Made by a program: the position numbers and the translations under genes. The notes under the pieces are model-generated. The model was not told the origin of the DNA, ran no database searches, and was given only the letters and a program-made list of their open reading frames with translations. Below are positions 37,008 through 46,451 of a stretch of DNA of 64,000 nucleotides, piece after piece. Numbering within the stretch: the stretch's first letter is position 1; each line of letters opens with the position of its first letter. Where the stretch lies: positions 124,001 to 188,000 of the forward strand of contig NZ_QZCG01000006.1 of the NCBI RefSeq assembly GCF_003591515.1, given 5' to 3'. The stretch is from Paracoccus onubensis (GTDB lineage Bacteria; Pseudomonadota; Alphaproteobacteria; Rhodobacterales; Rhodobacteraceae).

Positions 37008-37034
37008 GCCGGGCCTTGTGCCCGGCTTTTTTTT
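37008..37034 (+). terminator. rho-independent terminator
   Basis: GCCGGGC - CTTGT - GCCCGGC forms a perfect 7-base GC stem followed by eight T. It ends transcription coming from the LysR side or from a small RNA in the preceding 200 bases. Confidence 0.88.
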
Positions 37035-37147
37035 ACGACGGCAGAAAATCCGGAAAAATCACCACCCGTGAAACCGTCGCTCCCTTCCCAAGCCGGGCAA
37101 GCTACTCTAGGTTGCCACTTTTTCATGCATCAGGAACAGCGGCAGGG

Positions 37148-37879
37148 ATGGACATGCAGGATAATGGTTGGGACAGTTCCGCCACCGGTTGGCTTGCGGC
37201 GATCGGTGAGCATGGCGATTTCTCACGCCGGCATGTTCTTGACGGGCCGATGATGGCCCGTGTCAGCGACCGCGGATTCACGAATGCACTTGATATCGGC
37301 AGCGGTGAGGGCCGCTTTTGCCGGATGCTGCGCGAAGCCGGGCTGGACCCGATCGGGATAGAGCCGACAGCCGCGCTGCGCGAAGCCGCGCAAGCCCGCG
37401 ATCCTGCGGGACGCTACCTCGATGCCAAGGCCGAGAAGCTGCCCTTCGAGGATTCCAGCTTTGATCTTGTGGTCAGCTATCTGACGCTGATCGATATCGA
37501 CGAGATCGAGGCCGCCATTGCCGAGATGGCCCGTGTCCTGAGGCCAAATGGCGCGTTGCTGATCGCAAATCTCAATAGCTTCGCCACGGCGGGAAACTGG
37601 CGCAGGCGCGAAGACGGCGCGGATTATTTCGTCATGGACAATTATCTGGAAGCGCGTGCCGAATGGGTAAGCTGGACCGGGATCACTATTCGCAACTGGC
37701 ACCGGCCCTTCAGTTTCTATCTGCAGCTTTTGCTGGCCTCGGGGTTGCGGCTCTCCCATTTCGACGAACCCTTGCCACAAGGCGGCGAGGCTTTCAGAAC
37801 CAAACGCTATCGCCGGATGCCCTATCATCACGTCATGGAATGGATCAAACCGGGCGATAACAGGCCGGAAACAGGATAA
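37148..37879 (+). CDS. class I SAM-dependent methyltransferase
   Basis: A 243-residue Rossmann methyltransferase of the UbiE/SAM type. The SAM-binding motif I is [15 protein letters not shown] (about residue 47), with motif [20 protein letters not shown] and [16 protein letters not shown] downstream. The substrate is not evident. The start at 37148 (MDMQDNGWD) has AGGG upstream; ATG 37154 is possible. A longer in-frame frame from 36917 crosses the terminator at 37008 and is rejected. Confidence 0.88.
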   Translation: MDMQDNGWDSSATGWLAAIGEHGDFSRRHVLDGPMMARVSDRGFTNALDIGSGEGRFCRMLREAGLDPIGIEPTAALREAAQARDPAGRYLDAKAEKLPFEDSSFDLVVSYLTLIDIDEIEAAIAEMARVLRPNGALLIANLNSFATAGNWRRREDGADYFVMDNYLEARAEWVSWTGITIRNWHRPFSFYLQLLLASGLRLSHFDEPLPQGGEAFRTKRYRRMPYHHVMEWIKPGDNRPETG

Positions 37880-37947
37880 ACCGCCCTTTCCATATCCTCT
37901 TGCAAGTCATAAAAGGCGCCAGACTCCACAGGCAGGAAGGGCCAGAC

Positions 37948-40128
37948 ATGCAGGAACCGTCGATCACCCCGGACTTGATCGCCGCGCACGGACTGAAGCC
38001 CGATGAATATGACCGCATCCTGCAGATCATCGGACGCGAACCAAGCTTTACCGAGCTTGGCATCTTCTCGGCCATGTGGAACGAGCATTGCTCTTATAAA
38101 TCGTCCAAGAAATGGCTGCGCACCTTGCCGACCGAAGGCCCGCAGGTGATCTGCGGCCCCGGCGAGAATGCCGGCGTCGTCGATATCGGCGACGGTCAGG
38201 CCGTGGTCTTCAAGATGGAAAGCCACAATCACCCCAGCTATATCGAGCCGCATCAGGGCGCTGCGACCGGCGTGGGCGGCATCCTGCGCGACGTGTTCAC
38301 GATGGGCGCGCGCCCTATCGCCGCGATGGATTCGCTGTCCTTCGGGCGGCCCGAACATCCCAAGACCCCGCATCTGGTCAAGGGCGTGGTCGAGGGGATC
38401 GGTTCTTACGGCAATTGTTTTGGCGTGCCGAATGTGGGCGGCGAAGTGCGATTCCATGCCTCCTATGACGGCAACTGCCTTGTGAACGCCTTTGCGGCAG
38501 GTTTGGCCGATACCGACAAGATCTTTTACTCCGCCGCTTCGGGTGTCGGCATGCCGGTCGTCTATCTGGGTGCAAAGACCGGGCGCGACGGCGTGGGCGG
38601 CGCGACCATGGCCAGCGCCGAATTCGATGACACGATTGAGGAAAAGCGTCCCACCGTTCAGGTCGGCGATCCCTTCACCGAGAAATGCCTGCTGGAAGCC
38701 TGTCTTGAGCTGATGGCCTCGGGCAGCGTGATTTCCATTCAGGATATGGGCGCGGCGGGTCTGACCTGCTCGGCCGTCGAGATGGGCGACAAGGGCGGGC
38801 TGGGTATCCGGCTGGTTTTGGACGATGTGCCGCAGCGCGAAACCAGCATGACCGCCTATGAGATGATGCTGTCCGAGTCGCAGGAACGGATGCTGATGGT
38901 CCTGAAGCCGGAAAAAGAGGCAGAGGCCCGGGCAATTTTCGAGAAATGGGATCTGGATTTCGCCATTGTCGGAGAGACCATCGCCGAAGACCGTTTCCTG
39001 ATCCTGCATGGCAATGAGGTAAAGGCCGATCTTCCCCTGTCGAAGCTTTCCTCCAGCGCGCCGGAATATGACCGCCCATGGGTAGAAACGCCTCCCGCCG
39101 CCCCGGCCTCGACCCTGCCCGCGATCACTCCGATCGCCGCCATGAAATCGCTGATCGGCTCGCCCAATTACGCGCATAAATCATGGGTATGGGAGCAATA
39201 TGACACGCAGGTCGGCGCCGACACGATCCGCCGTCCGGGCCTTGGCGCTGGCGTGGTGCGGGTTCACGGAACCAACAAGGCGCTTGCCTTCACCAGCGAC
39301 GTGACCCCCCGCTATGTCCGCGCCAACCCCTATGAAGGCGGAAAACAGGCCGTGGCCGAGGCCTACCGCAACCTCTGCGCCGTGGGGGCGATACCGCTGG
39401 CCACCACCGACAATCTGAATTTCGGCAATCCCGAAAAGCCCGAGATCATGGGGCAATTCGTCGGCGCGATCAAAGGTATCGGAGAGGCCTGCCGGGCGCT
39501 TGATTTCCCCATCGTCTCGGGCAATGTCTCGCTTTACAATGAAACCGACGGCAAGGGCATCCTGCCCACCCCCACCATCGGCGGCGTGGGTCTGATCCCA
39601 CATCTGGACGAGATGATCGCACCGATGCTTGCGGATGGCGATCTGCTTGTCCTCATCGGCGAGACGCGGGGGCATCTTGATCAATCGGCCTTGGCCGCGG
39701 AAGCCTTTGCTCTGGAAGAGGGCGACGCGCCGCCCGTCGATCTCGCGGCCGAGCGGAAACACGGCGAATTCATCCGCGCCAACCGGGCGCTTTTCAGTGC
39801 CGCCACGGATTTGTCGGATGGCGGTCTTGCCCTTGCCGGTTTTGAAATGGCCGAGCATGGCGGGCGCGGCCTTGTTCTCGATAGCGCGGATATCGCCCAG
39901 CTATTCGGCGAGGATCAGGCCCGCTATCTGGTCGCTTGCCCGGAAGTCTCGGTAAAGGCGCTTACGGATGCGGCCGAAGCCGCCTTAGTCCCGGTTGCCG
40001 TGGTCGGGCGCATCGGCGGGGACAGCGTGACATTGGGCGATGACAGTGCGCCGCTTGCCGAACTGTCCGGGCTTTACCGCAGCGCATTCGCCCGCGCCAT
40101 CAGGGGCGACATGCCCGATCACGCATGA
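37948..40128 (+). CDS. purL: phosphoribosylformylglycinamidine synthase subunit PurL
   Basis: A 726-residue small-type PurL, the ATP-dependent FGAM synthetase subunit that works with PurQ (glutaminase) and PurS. It has the family's [38 protein letters not shown] and a second half with TLGDD and [12 protein letters not shown]. The start at 37948 (MQEPSITPD) follows AGGAAGGGCC. No PurQ or PurS gene lies in the window. It is followed ten bases later by ispDF. Confidence 0.96.
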   Translation: MQEPSITPDLIAAHGLKPDEYDRILQIIGREPSFTELGIFSAMWNEHCSYKSSKKWLRTLPTEGPQVICGPGENAGVVDIGDGQAVVFKMESHNHPSYIEPHQGAATGVGGILRDVFTMGARPIAAMDSLSFGRPEHPKTPHLVKGVVEGIGSYGNCFGVPNVGGEVRFHASYDGNCLVNAFAAGLADTDKIFYSAASGVGMPVVYLGAKTGRDGVGGATMASAEFDDTIEEKRPTVQVGDPFTEKCLLEACLELMASGSVISIQDMGAAGLTCSAVEMGDKGGLGIRLVLDDVPQRETSMTAYEMMLSESQERMLMVLKPEKEAEARAIFEKWDLDFAIVGETIAEDRFLILHGNEVKADLPLSKLSSSAPEYDRPWVETPPAAPASTLPAITPIAAMKSLIGSPNYAHKSWVWEQYDTQVGADTIRRPGLGAGVVRVHGTNKALAFTSDVTPRYVRANPYEGGKQAVAEAYRNLCAVGAIPLATTDNLNFGNPEKPEIMGQFVGAIKGIGEACRALDFPIVSGNVSLYNETDGKGILPTPTIGGVGLIPHLDEMIAPMLADGDLLVLIGETRGHLDQSALAAEAFALEEGDAPPVDLAAERKHGEFIRANRALFSAATDLSDGGLALAGFEMAEHGGRGLVLDSADIAQLFGEDQARYLVACPEVSVKALTDAAEAALVPVAVVGRIGGDSVTLGDDSAPLAELSGLYRSAFARAIRGDMPDHA

Positions 40129-40138
40129 TCGCTTTCGG

Positions 40139-41320
40139 ATGACTGTGCGCGCCCCCACAGGCTATGCCGCAATCATCACCGCCGCCGGACGCGGCGCGCG
40201 GGCCGGAAGCGACCGGCCCAAGCAGTGGCGCAACCTTGGCGGCCAGCCGGTCATTGCCCATACGCTTGCGGCATTCGCTGGTTTTGACCGCATCGTTCTG
40301 GTCGTCCATCCCGATGACATGGCTGACGCCATCACACGCTTTGCAGGCCCCGTCACCATCGTCACCGGCGGCGAAACCCGCTCGGCCAGCGTGTTGGCCG
40401 GGCTGCTGGCGCTTGAAGGACAGGCAAGCCATGTGCTGGTCCATGACGGCGCCCGCCCGCTGACGCCCGCTTCGGTCATTCAGGGCGTGGTCGACGCATT
40501 AAATGGGGGCGCAATGGCCGCCGCGCCCGCCCTGCCCGTTTCGGATACGCTATGGCGTGGCGATGGCGGAAATGTCACCGCGATCACAACCCGCGACGGC
40601 CTGTATCGCGCGCAAACGCCGCAGGGTTTCCGTCTTCCTGAAATCCTTGCCGCGCATCGGATGCATCCCGGAGGGGCGACCGATGACGTGGCGCTTGCCT
40701 TGAAGATCGGGCTAGAGGTCACGATCACGCCGGGCAGTGAAGACAATCTGAAAATCACATGGCCGGACGATTTCGTACGTGCTGAACGGTTGATGGGGGT
40801 CGAACGACTGATGGGGCCCGAAAGACTGATGGGAAACGCGATGGATATCCGCATGGGCAACGGCTTTGACGTGCATGCTTTCGAGCCGGGCGATCATGTC
40901 TGGCTTTGCGGCATCCGGATCCCGCATGATTCCGGGCTGAAAGGCCATTCCGATGCCGATGTCGGCATGCATGCCCTGACAGACGCCATCTATGGCGCGT
41001 TGGCCGAGGGCGATATCGGCCGGCACTTCCCCCCTTCGGATCCGCAATGGAAGGGTACTGAAAGCCATGTCTTTCTGCGCCATGCCATCGATCTGGCGCG
41101 GGAGCGCGGCTTCCGCCTTGGCAATGCCGATGTGACGCTGATCTGTGAAACCCCAAAGATCGGCCCCCATGCTGATGCGATGCAAACCCGCCTTGCCGAA
41201 ATCATGCAGGTCGAAACCGGACGGATCAGCGTGAAAGCCACCACCTCCGAGCGTCTGGGCTTCACCGGACGCGGCGAAGGCATCGCCGCGATCGCGACGG
41301 CGACACTGATCGGAGGATAG
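40139..41320 (+). CDS. ispDF: bifunctional IspD/IspF (MEP cytidylyltransferase / MECDP synthase)
   Basis: A 393-residue fusion covering two non-adjacent steps of the MEP isoprenoid pathway. IspD, residues about 1-215, forms 4-diphosphocytidyl-2-C-methylerythritol, with [33 protein letters not shown] and YRAQTPQGF. IspF, residues about 235-393, makes the cyclodiphosphate, with the zinc ligands D244 and H246 in NGFDVHAF and H278 in DADVGMHAL. The linker contains three ERLMG repeats. The start at 40139 (MTVRAPTGY) lies after the purL stop; the longer frame within purL is rejected. Confidence 0.97.
   Translation: MTVRAPTGYAAIITAAGRGARAGSDRPKQWRNLGGQPVIAHTLAAFAGFDRIVLVVHPDDMADAITRFAGPVTIVTGGETRSASVLAGLLALEGQASHVLVHDGARPLTPASVIQGVVDALNGGAMAAAPALPVSDTLWRGDGGNVTAITTRDGLYRAQTPQGFRLPEILAAHRMHPGGATDDVALALKIGLEVTITPGSEDNLKITWPDDFVRAERLMGVERLMGPERLMGNAMDIRMGNGFDVHAFEPGDHVWLCGIRIPHDSGLKGHSDADVGMHALTDAIYGALAEGDIGRHFPPSDPQWKGTESHVFLRHAIDLARERGFRLGNADVTLICETPKIGPHADAMQTRLAEIMQVETGRISVKATTSERLGFTGRGEGIAAIATATLIGG
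40784..40837 (+). repeat. three tandem 18-base repeats in the IspD-IspF linker
   Basis: Three consecutive 18-base units encode [12 protein letters not shown] and ERLMGN (residues 216-233). The units are related but diverged at several bases, mostly silently. Confidence 0.85.
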
Positions 41321-41431
41321 CGCACGGCAATGCGGACAGGCCATCAGGTCATGCCGCATCAAAAATTGCAAATCTGCTTGGTTTCCCGGTTCCCGACCCG
41401 CTAGAACGAAGCAAATATCAAAGGAGCCTCC

Positions 41432-41923
41432 ATGCCCCGCCTTCTCTGCATCTGGTTCGGCGCCGGTCTGCTGCGCCCTGCCCCCGGCACCTGGGCCTCG
41501 GCAATCGCGGTCCTGCTTGGCGTCCTGATCCACCGGTTTGGACATTTCCCGCTGCTGGCCGCCGCCACCCTCGCCGTGACGGCGGCAGGCTTCTGGGCCG
41601 TGCGCCGGTATACTGACGGCATGGACGACCCCGACCGCAGCGAAATCGTCATCGACGAGATCGCAGGGCAATGGATTGCGCTCTGCTTCCCCTCGGCGGG
41701 GTTCTTCTTTGCGCAAATGCCAAGCCATGTTTTTCCTTGGCCGGGCTGGGTGGCGGCGTTCCTGCTCTTCCGATTGTTCGACATCTGGAAGCCCTGGCTG
41801 GTGGGCCGCGCCGACGGGGAAGGCACAGCGGCAGGGGTGATGAAGGACGATCTCTGGGCCGGGCTGTTCGCCGGTATTGCCACCGTGATCGCAGCCGCTC
41901 TCTTTCATCTGGTGATCCTGTGA
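41432..41923 (+). CDS. pgpA: phosphatidylglycerophosphatase A
   Basis: A 163-residue membrane phosphatase that removes the phosphate from phosphatidylglycerophosphate to give phosphatidylglycerol. Family signatures are GLLRPAPGTWAS, EIVIDEIAGQWIAL and the C-terminal GVMKDDLWAG. The start is preceded by AAAGGAGCCTCC. Its stop overlaps the GTG of the next gene. Confidence 0.94.
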   Translation: MPRLLCIWFGAGLLRPAPGTWASAIAVLLGVLIHRFGHFPLLAAATLAVTAAGFWAVRRYTDGMDDPDRSEIVIDEIAGQWIALCFPSAGFFFAQMPSHVFPWPGWVAAFLLFRLFDIWKPWLVGRADGEGTAAGVMKDDLWAGLFAGIATVIAAALFHLVIL

Positions 41924-42390
41924 CCTCCCCGGGTGATGTCCTGGACGCCGCCCGAGCCCGTGGCGTAATGATCGCCACCGCCGAAAGCTGTACAGGCGGG
42001 CTGATCGCCGCCGCCCTGACGGAAATTCCCGGTTCATCCGATGTCCTGGATCGTGGTTTTGTCACCTATTCCAATGCCGCCAAGCAGCAGATGCTGGGTA
42101 TTCACAGCGAGACGCTGACGGCTCATGGCGCCGTCAGCGAACAGATCGCAGCCGAGATGGCAATGGGTGCGCTGTCCCGTTCAGAGGCGTCCCTGACCGT
42201 TGCCGTCACCGGAATCGCCGGCCCCGGCCGCTCCGAGCACAAGCCGGAAGGCCGGGTCTGCTTCGGCGTGGCAACGGCATTCGGGGTAACGACGGAAACC
42301 GTCGAATTCGGCGCCATAGGCCGCAGCGATGTGCGCGCGGCGACGGTCAGCCACGCGCTTGCCTTGTTGCTGAAGGCGTTGAACGGCTAA
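41920..42390 (+). CDS. pncC: CinA-like nicotinamide-nucleotide amidohydrolase
   Basis: A 156-residue stand-alone CinA C-terminal domain (PncC), which deamidates NMN to nicotinate mononucleotide in NAD recycling. It shows the motifs TAESCTGGLIAAALTEIPGSS and AVTGIAGPGRSE. The N-terminal COG1058 domain of full CinA is absent. I place the start at a GTG (41920) overlapping the pgpA stop as GTGA. The assignment to PncC rests on the family. Confidence 0.85.
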   Translation: MTSPGDVLDAARARGVMIATAESCTGGLIAAALTEIPGSSDVLDRGFVTYSNAAKQQMLGIHSETLTAHGAVSEQIAAEMAMGALSRSEASLTVAVTGIAGPGRSEHKPEGRVCFGVATAFGVTTETVEFGAIGRSDVRAATVSHALALLLKALNG

Positions 42391-42440
42391 CAGCCGCCCG
42401 GAGCAGGTAGCGCCTGCCCGGACCCGCTTCCTTTCCTCCT

Positions 42441-42474
42441 CCCCCTTCTTCTTTGTCCAAATACCTCGGGGGTC
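42441..42474 (-). repeat. dispersed intergenic repeat, copy C (minus orientation)
   Basis: Reverse-complement sequence reads GACCCCCGAGGTATTTGG then ACAAAGAAGAAGG. It lies between the convergent stops of pncC and the aldolase, and matches copies at 28952 and 54473 in layout. Confidence 0.5.
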
Positions 42475-42581
42475 GCCGGCGGGTCGCGCCACTGCTTCGA
42501 GAGACCTGCCGGCGACGGGCAGCGCCCCCGGCCATCGCGACACGCAAATAACCGGTATTTCCGGATCCGGCGCGACCCTCT

Positions 42582-43622
42582 CTAGCCTTTCAACGCCGCG
42601 ATCAGGGCGGCGACATCCGCATCCGGGGTGTTCCATGCCGTTACCAGCCGGATCGGCACGGGATCCTGACCTTCGGCGGATTTATCGGGCCACAGATAAT
42701 AGATGGCACCTGCCGCCTTGGCCCTTGCGTGGGCTTCGGGCGGAATTGTCGCAAAAACCGCGTTCGACTGCACCGGCGCCAACAAATTTCCTCCGGCCGC
42801 AAGGATTGCGTCGGCCAGCCCGGCGGCCAGATCATTGGCATGTTTCGCCAGTTCCAGCCAAAGCCCGCCCTCCAGCAGCGCCAGCATCTGCACCGCAAGA
42901 AAGCGCTGCTTGGAAAAGACATGCCCCGACTGCTTTCGCCGGTAATCGAAATCCTCGGCATGCGCGGGATCGAAGAACACCACGGCCTCGGCCCCCATCG
43001 CACCGTTCTTGGTGCCGCCGAAACACAGCGCATCCACGCCCGCGCGCCATGACATATCCGCCGCCGAACAACCGGCTGCCGCGACGGCATTGGCGAACCG
43101 TGCGCCATCCATATGCAAAGGCAGCCCGGCCTCATGCGCGACATCAGCGATCGCGGCGATTTCCTGCAGGGAATAAATCGTGCCCCATTCGGTTGCGTTC
43201 GTGATGGAAATCAGCCCGTTGCGCCCGCCATTCATGCCCCCGGCAGCACCGCGCCACATGCGGGAGGCCAGTTCACCGGGCTGCATCTTGCCGGAACCTC
43301 CGGGCACCGTCACCAGCTTGGCACCGCCCGTAAAGAACTCTGGCGCCCCACATTCGCTGGTTTCGATATGCGCATCCTGATGACAATAGATCCGCCCGTA
43401 TCGCGGCGCATATTGCCCGCAGACCAGCGCATTCGCCGCTGTACCTGTCGCCACGAAACGCACCACGGCCTGCGGCGCTTCCAGAACCTCGCGGATCACG
43501 GCCTCTGCCCGTTCCGTAACCGGGTCCGCCCCATATCCCATCACCGCGCCATCATTGCAGTCGCTCAATGCGGCAAGCACCGCGGGATGCGCGCCATAGG
43601 TATTGTCGGATGCAAAATTCAT
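42582..43622 (-). CDS. low-specificity threonine aldolase family PLP enzyme
   Basis: A 346-residue fold-type I PLP enzyme that cleaves threonine or related beta-hydroxy amino acids to glycine and an aldehyde. Visible are FASDNTYGAHPAVLAAL at the N terminus, PLHMDGARFANAV, and the Schiff-base lysine in CFGGTKNGAMGAEAV. The start at 43622 (MNFASDNTY) overlaps the stop of the upstream cysteine-cluster protein as ATGA. The exact amino-acid preference cannot be read from sequence. Confidence 0.92.
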   Translation of the reverse strand: MNFASDNTYGAHPAVLAALSDCNDGAVMGYGADPVTERAEAVIREVLEAPQAVVRFVATGTAANALVCGQYAPRYGRIYCHQDAHIETSECGAPEFFTGGAKLVTVPGGSGKMQPGELASRMWRGAAGGMNGGRNGLISITNATEWGTIYSLQEIAAIADVAHEAGLPLHMDGARFANAVAAAGCSAADMSWRAGVDALCFGGTKNGAMGAEAVVFFDPAHAEDFDYRRKQSGHVFSKQRFLAVQMLALLEGGLWLELAKHANDLAAGLADAILAAGGNLLAPVQSNAVFATIPPEAHARAKAAGAIYYLWPDKSAEGQDPVPIRLVTAWNTPDADVAALIAALKG

Positions 43623-44059
43623 GACAGATCCTCGATGATATAATCTTCCCAATCTTCTTCCGGCAACACCGCCTCGCTGACGGTCCAGCCGCGCACCGAG
43701 ATCCCGGCACGATGCACCGATTCAGGATCGCCCGAGATCAGATAATGCCAGTCATACAAGGGCTTGCCCTCGGATCGCAGCCGATAAGCACAAGTTCGGG
43801 GCAGCCACCAATCGATCTCTTTCAGCTTTTTCGGCGTCAGCACCACGCATTCCGGCACATAATCGTGCCGGTTCGCATAAGAGCCGCAGCGGCAGCTATG
43901 CCCGTCCAGAAGCTTGCAGGCCACGCGGGTGAACGCCAATTCGCCCGTATCCTCGAATTCCAGCTTGTTCAGACAGCAGCGCCCACAGCCGTCGCAAAGC
44001 GCCTCCCATTCGCCGGGGGTCAGCTGCTCTAGCGGCAATTCCCAGAACCGCTCGCGCAT
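43619..44059 (-). CDS. YkgJ/YcgN (UPF0260) cysteine-cluster protein
   Basis: A 146-residue cytoplasmic protein with conserved cysteines (LCDGCGRCCLNKLEF, CKLLDGHSCRCGSY) suggesting a zinc or iron-sulfur site. The family's function is unknown. The ATG at 44059 overlaps the ribF stop as TGATG; a GTG one codon upstream is possible. It lies between ribF and the threonine aldolase with overlaps on both sides. Confidence 0.9.
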   Translation of the reverse strand: MRERFWELPLEQLTPGEWEALCDGCGRCCLNKLEFEDTGELAFTRVACKLLDGHSCRCGSYANRHDYVPECVVLTPKKLKEIDWWLPRTCAYRLRSEGKPLYDWHYLISGDPESVHRAGISVRGWTVSEAVLPEEDWEDYIIEDLS

Positions 44060-44988
44060 CACGCGCCTACAAGAATCGCGCGCGCCTGTTCCGCATCCTT
44101 GCCGATCTGCTCGATCAGCACATCGACCGAGTCGAATTTCGCTTCATCGCGAAGAAATTCCACCAGAGCGACGGACAGATGCTGACCGTACAGATCGCCG
44201 GAAAAATCGAACAGATGCACTTCGAGATTCGGCGCATTGCGACCGAACATAGGCCGCACGCCCAGACTCGCGACCCCCCGGCAGGACAGCCGGTCGGGGC
44301 CGGTCAACACATCGACCAGCACCGCATAAATGCCCAGTCGCGGCAGATGCAGCCCTTCCATGCTCATATTCGCGGTGGGCCAGCCGAAATCCCGTCCGCG
44401 CTTGTCGCCATGGATAACCTCGCCCTCGATGCGGTGCCAATGGCCAAGCATCTTTTCGGCATCGCGCGTCCGGCCTTCGGCCAGCGCCTGGCGGATAGCG
44501 GTCGAGCTGTATTCTTGCCCCGCCGTTCCTGCCAGCGGCACGATGGTCACGCCGAAACCCATCTGCGCACCGAGAGCGGAAAGAACCCGGGCATCGCCGG
44601 CCCGATCCTTGCCAAAGCGGAAATCCGCACCGACCGTAAGGTGGCGAATGCCCAGCCCTTCGGTCAGGACATCGCGGGCAAAGGCTTCGGGGGTCAGCCC
44701 GGCCACCACCTGATTGAACGGCAGTTCATACAATTGCTGAACGCCAAGACGCGCAAGACGATTGGCCCGGGCCTCGGCATTCATCAGCCGGAAAGGCGGC
44801 GCGTCGGGGGCAAAAAACTCGCGCGGATGCGGCTCGAAGGTCAGGACGCCAAGGGGGGCGTCGGCGGCCTTTGCCGCTGCCTCGATGACTGCCCGATGGC
44901 CCAGATGCACGCCGTCGAAATTACCCATGGCAACCGTCGCGTCACGACAATCTGCCGACAATCCGGTCCAGTCACGATGGATCTGCAA
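44059..44988 (-). CDS. ribF: bifunctional riboflavin kinase / FAD synthetase
   Basis: A 309-residue enzyme converting riboflavin to FMN and FAD. The N-terminal FAD synthetase domain carries AMGNFDGVHLGHRAVI and the YSSTAIRQALAEG motif. The C-terminal kinase domain (from about residue 185) shows GRDFGWPTANM and a conserved GVRPMFG. It is the first gene of the ribF, cysteine-cluster protein, aldolase operon. Confidence 0.96.
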   Translation of the reverse strand: MQIHRDWTGLSADCRDATVAMGNFDGVHLGHRAVIEAAAKAADAPLGVLTFEPHPREFFAPDAPPFRLMNAEARANRLARLGVQQLYELPFNQVVAGLTPEAFARDVLTEGLGIRHLTVGADFRFGKDRAGDARVLSALGAQMGFGVTIVPLAGTAGQEYSSTAIRQALAEGRTRDAEKMLGHWHRIEGEVIHGDKRGRDFGWPTANMSMEGLHLPRLGIYAVLVDVLTGPDRLSCRGVASLGVRPMFGRNAPNLEVHLFDFSGDLYGQHLSVALVEFLRDEAKFDSVDVLIEQIGKDAEQARAILVGA

Positions 44989-45017
44989 AATGCCCCCTAT
45001 CGAGGCATTCCGCCTCG

Positions 45018-45473
45018 TCAGTCGAACTTACGACTTGGCGCCAATACGACAGCCTCGCCTTTCAGAACGACCGTATCGCCGACGAGACAGCGGGTTGCAA
45101 GAGTCACCCGACGTTTCGCGTGGTCGATCGCCTCGACCGTAACCTCGGCGCGGACCATGTCACCGGGGCGGACAGGCGCCATGAATTTCAGCGTCTGCCC
45201 AAGATAGACCGTTCCATGCCCCGGAAGCTGTTCCCCGATCACAGCCGAGATCAGCCCCGCGGTCAGCATTCCATGCGCAATCCGCCCCTCGAAGATCGTA
45301 TCCTGCGCATAATCATCGTCCAGATGCACCGGATTGTGATCGGTCGAAACCTGGGCGAACATCTCGATATCGCGATCGGTTACCTGCTTTTGCAGATAGC
45401 GCGTCATGCCCAGTTCGAGATCTTCGATCACGATCGTACCACGAGGAAGATTGTCCAGCATGTCAGGTTCCAT
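45018..45473 (-). CDS. MaoC-like hot-dog fold dehydratase
   Basis: A 151-residue MaoC/R-specific enoyl-CoA hydratase-like protein. The family hydrates or dehydrates acyl-CoA intermediates. The catalytic Asp/His motif is visible in STDHNPVHLDDDYAQ, followed by GRIAHGMLTAGLISAV. An ATG four codons in (45461) is a competing start. A 17-base palindrome sits 27 bases upstream. Confidence 0.9.
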   Translation of the reverse strand: MEPDMLDNLPRGTIVIEDLELGMTRYLQKQVTDRDIEMFAQVSTDHNPVHLDDDYAQDTIFEGRIAHGMLTAGLISAVIGEQLPGHGTVYLGQTLKFMAPVRPGDMVRAEVTVEAIDHAKRRVTLATRCLVGDTVVLKGEAVVLAPSRKFD

Positions 45474-45499
45474 CAGATGCGCCGGGTTCAGATCAGTTC

Positions 45500-45516
45500 A
45501 TGCTGCATAGCAGCAT
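45500..45516. promoter_or_regulatory. 17-base palindrome upstream of the MaoC gene
   Basis: ATGCTGC-ATA-GCAGCAT is a perfect 7-base inverted repeat in the 108-base gap between the HAD gene end and the MaoC gene start. An operator for an unknown regulator is the likely reading. Confidence 0.4.
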
Positions 45517-45581
45517 AAGCTGCATGACGCAAGAAAATATCTCTTTAAGGCCCAAAAAATGGAATTTTATTGCCGGATCGA

Positions 45582-46451
45582 TTACCGAAGCCGGCCAATG
45601 CTGTATTTTGGCGTCATCTGATGCGCAGAAAGCCACTCGCGCAGCAATTCCTCATCCGGATTCTCGACATCGGGTCCGAATGCCTGCGCCGCCAATCCCC
45701 CGGTAACGAACAGGCAATCAAGCGCCTCCTGCTGCGCGCCCAGCACATCAGTGCGAATACCATCGCCCACGACCAGAACCCGGGCGCTGTCGCCCAGATC
45801 CATCAGACGGCGCGCACGCTCATAGATCGGGGGATGCGGCTTGCCGAAATACAGCGACTCGCCGCCCATATCCTCATAAAGCTCGGCCAGTGCACCGGCA
45901 CAATAGATCCGCGTTTCGCCCATATCCACGACCACGTCGGGATTGGCGCAAAGCAGTTTCAGCCCCCGTTCCCGCGCCTGCATCAACCTGCCGCGATAAT
46001 CCTCGGGGACTTCATTCTCCTCATCGAAGGGACCGGTCACGACGATGCCCTCGGCCTCTTCCAGAGACACGCGCGACACCGCTGGGGCATCTGCCCAATC
46101 AGCCGGAATATCGTCGAAAAATCCGTCATCCTTCCCGGTGCCGATATGCCAGACCCTGCGGCCAACTGCGCCCGCGAACATCGCGTCCTGCGCCGCATCG
46201 CCCGAGCTGACCACCAGATCCCAGGCATCCCCGGGTACACCCATCCGTTCAAGCTGCGCGATGACATATTGCTTGGGGCGCGGGGCATTCGTCATCAGGC
46301 AGACCCTCCCCCCTTGCCGGCGATAGTCTTGCAACGCCGACACCGCCGCAGGATAGGGCTGCTTGCCGTTATGCAGACAGCCCCAAAGATCACAGAACAG
46401 CGCCTCATATTCGCTACCGATCTGCGACAGATTCCCGATGATCCGGCTCAT
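45582..46451 (-). CDS. TIGR01459-type HAD hydrolase
   Basis: A 289-residue HAD-superfamily phosphatase of the NagD-like branch. The nucleophile lies in LFCDLWGCLHNG, a variant of the usual DxDG motif with Trp in the second position, as in the TIGR01459 family. Motif II is VCLMTNAPR, and motif IV is VLVVGDGIRTDVLGA. The substrate is unknown. The ATG at 46451 overlaps the stop of the pyrophosphatase as TGATG, implying coupled expression. Confidence 0.9.
   Translation of the reverse strand: MSRIIGNLSQIGSEYEALFCDLWGCLHNGKQPYPAAVSALQDYRRQGGRVCLMTNAPRPKQYVIAQLERMGVPGDAWDLVVSSGDAAQDAMFAGAVGRRVWHIGTGKDDGFFDDIPADWADAPAVSRVSLEEAEGIVVTGPFDEENEVPEDYRGRLMQARERGLKLLCANPDVVVDMGETRIYCAGALAELYEDMGGESLYFGKPHPPIYERARRLMDLGDSARVLVVGDGIRTDVLGAQQEALDCLFVTGGLAAQAFGPDVENPDEELLREWLSAHQMTPKYSIGRLR

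Noticed and set aside
36917..37147. Upstream in-frame extension of the methyltransferase
   Set aside because: It would cross a strong rho-independent terminator at 37008-37034 and adds no family-like sequence.
37880..37947. Purine riboswitch upstream of purL
   Set aside because: The gap is only 68 bases and shows no aptamer-like structure.
41361..41380. TTGCAAATCTGC before pgpA as another ScfR site
   Set aside because: Only one half-site is intact and the spacing does not match the pccB cluster.
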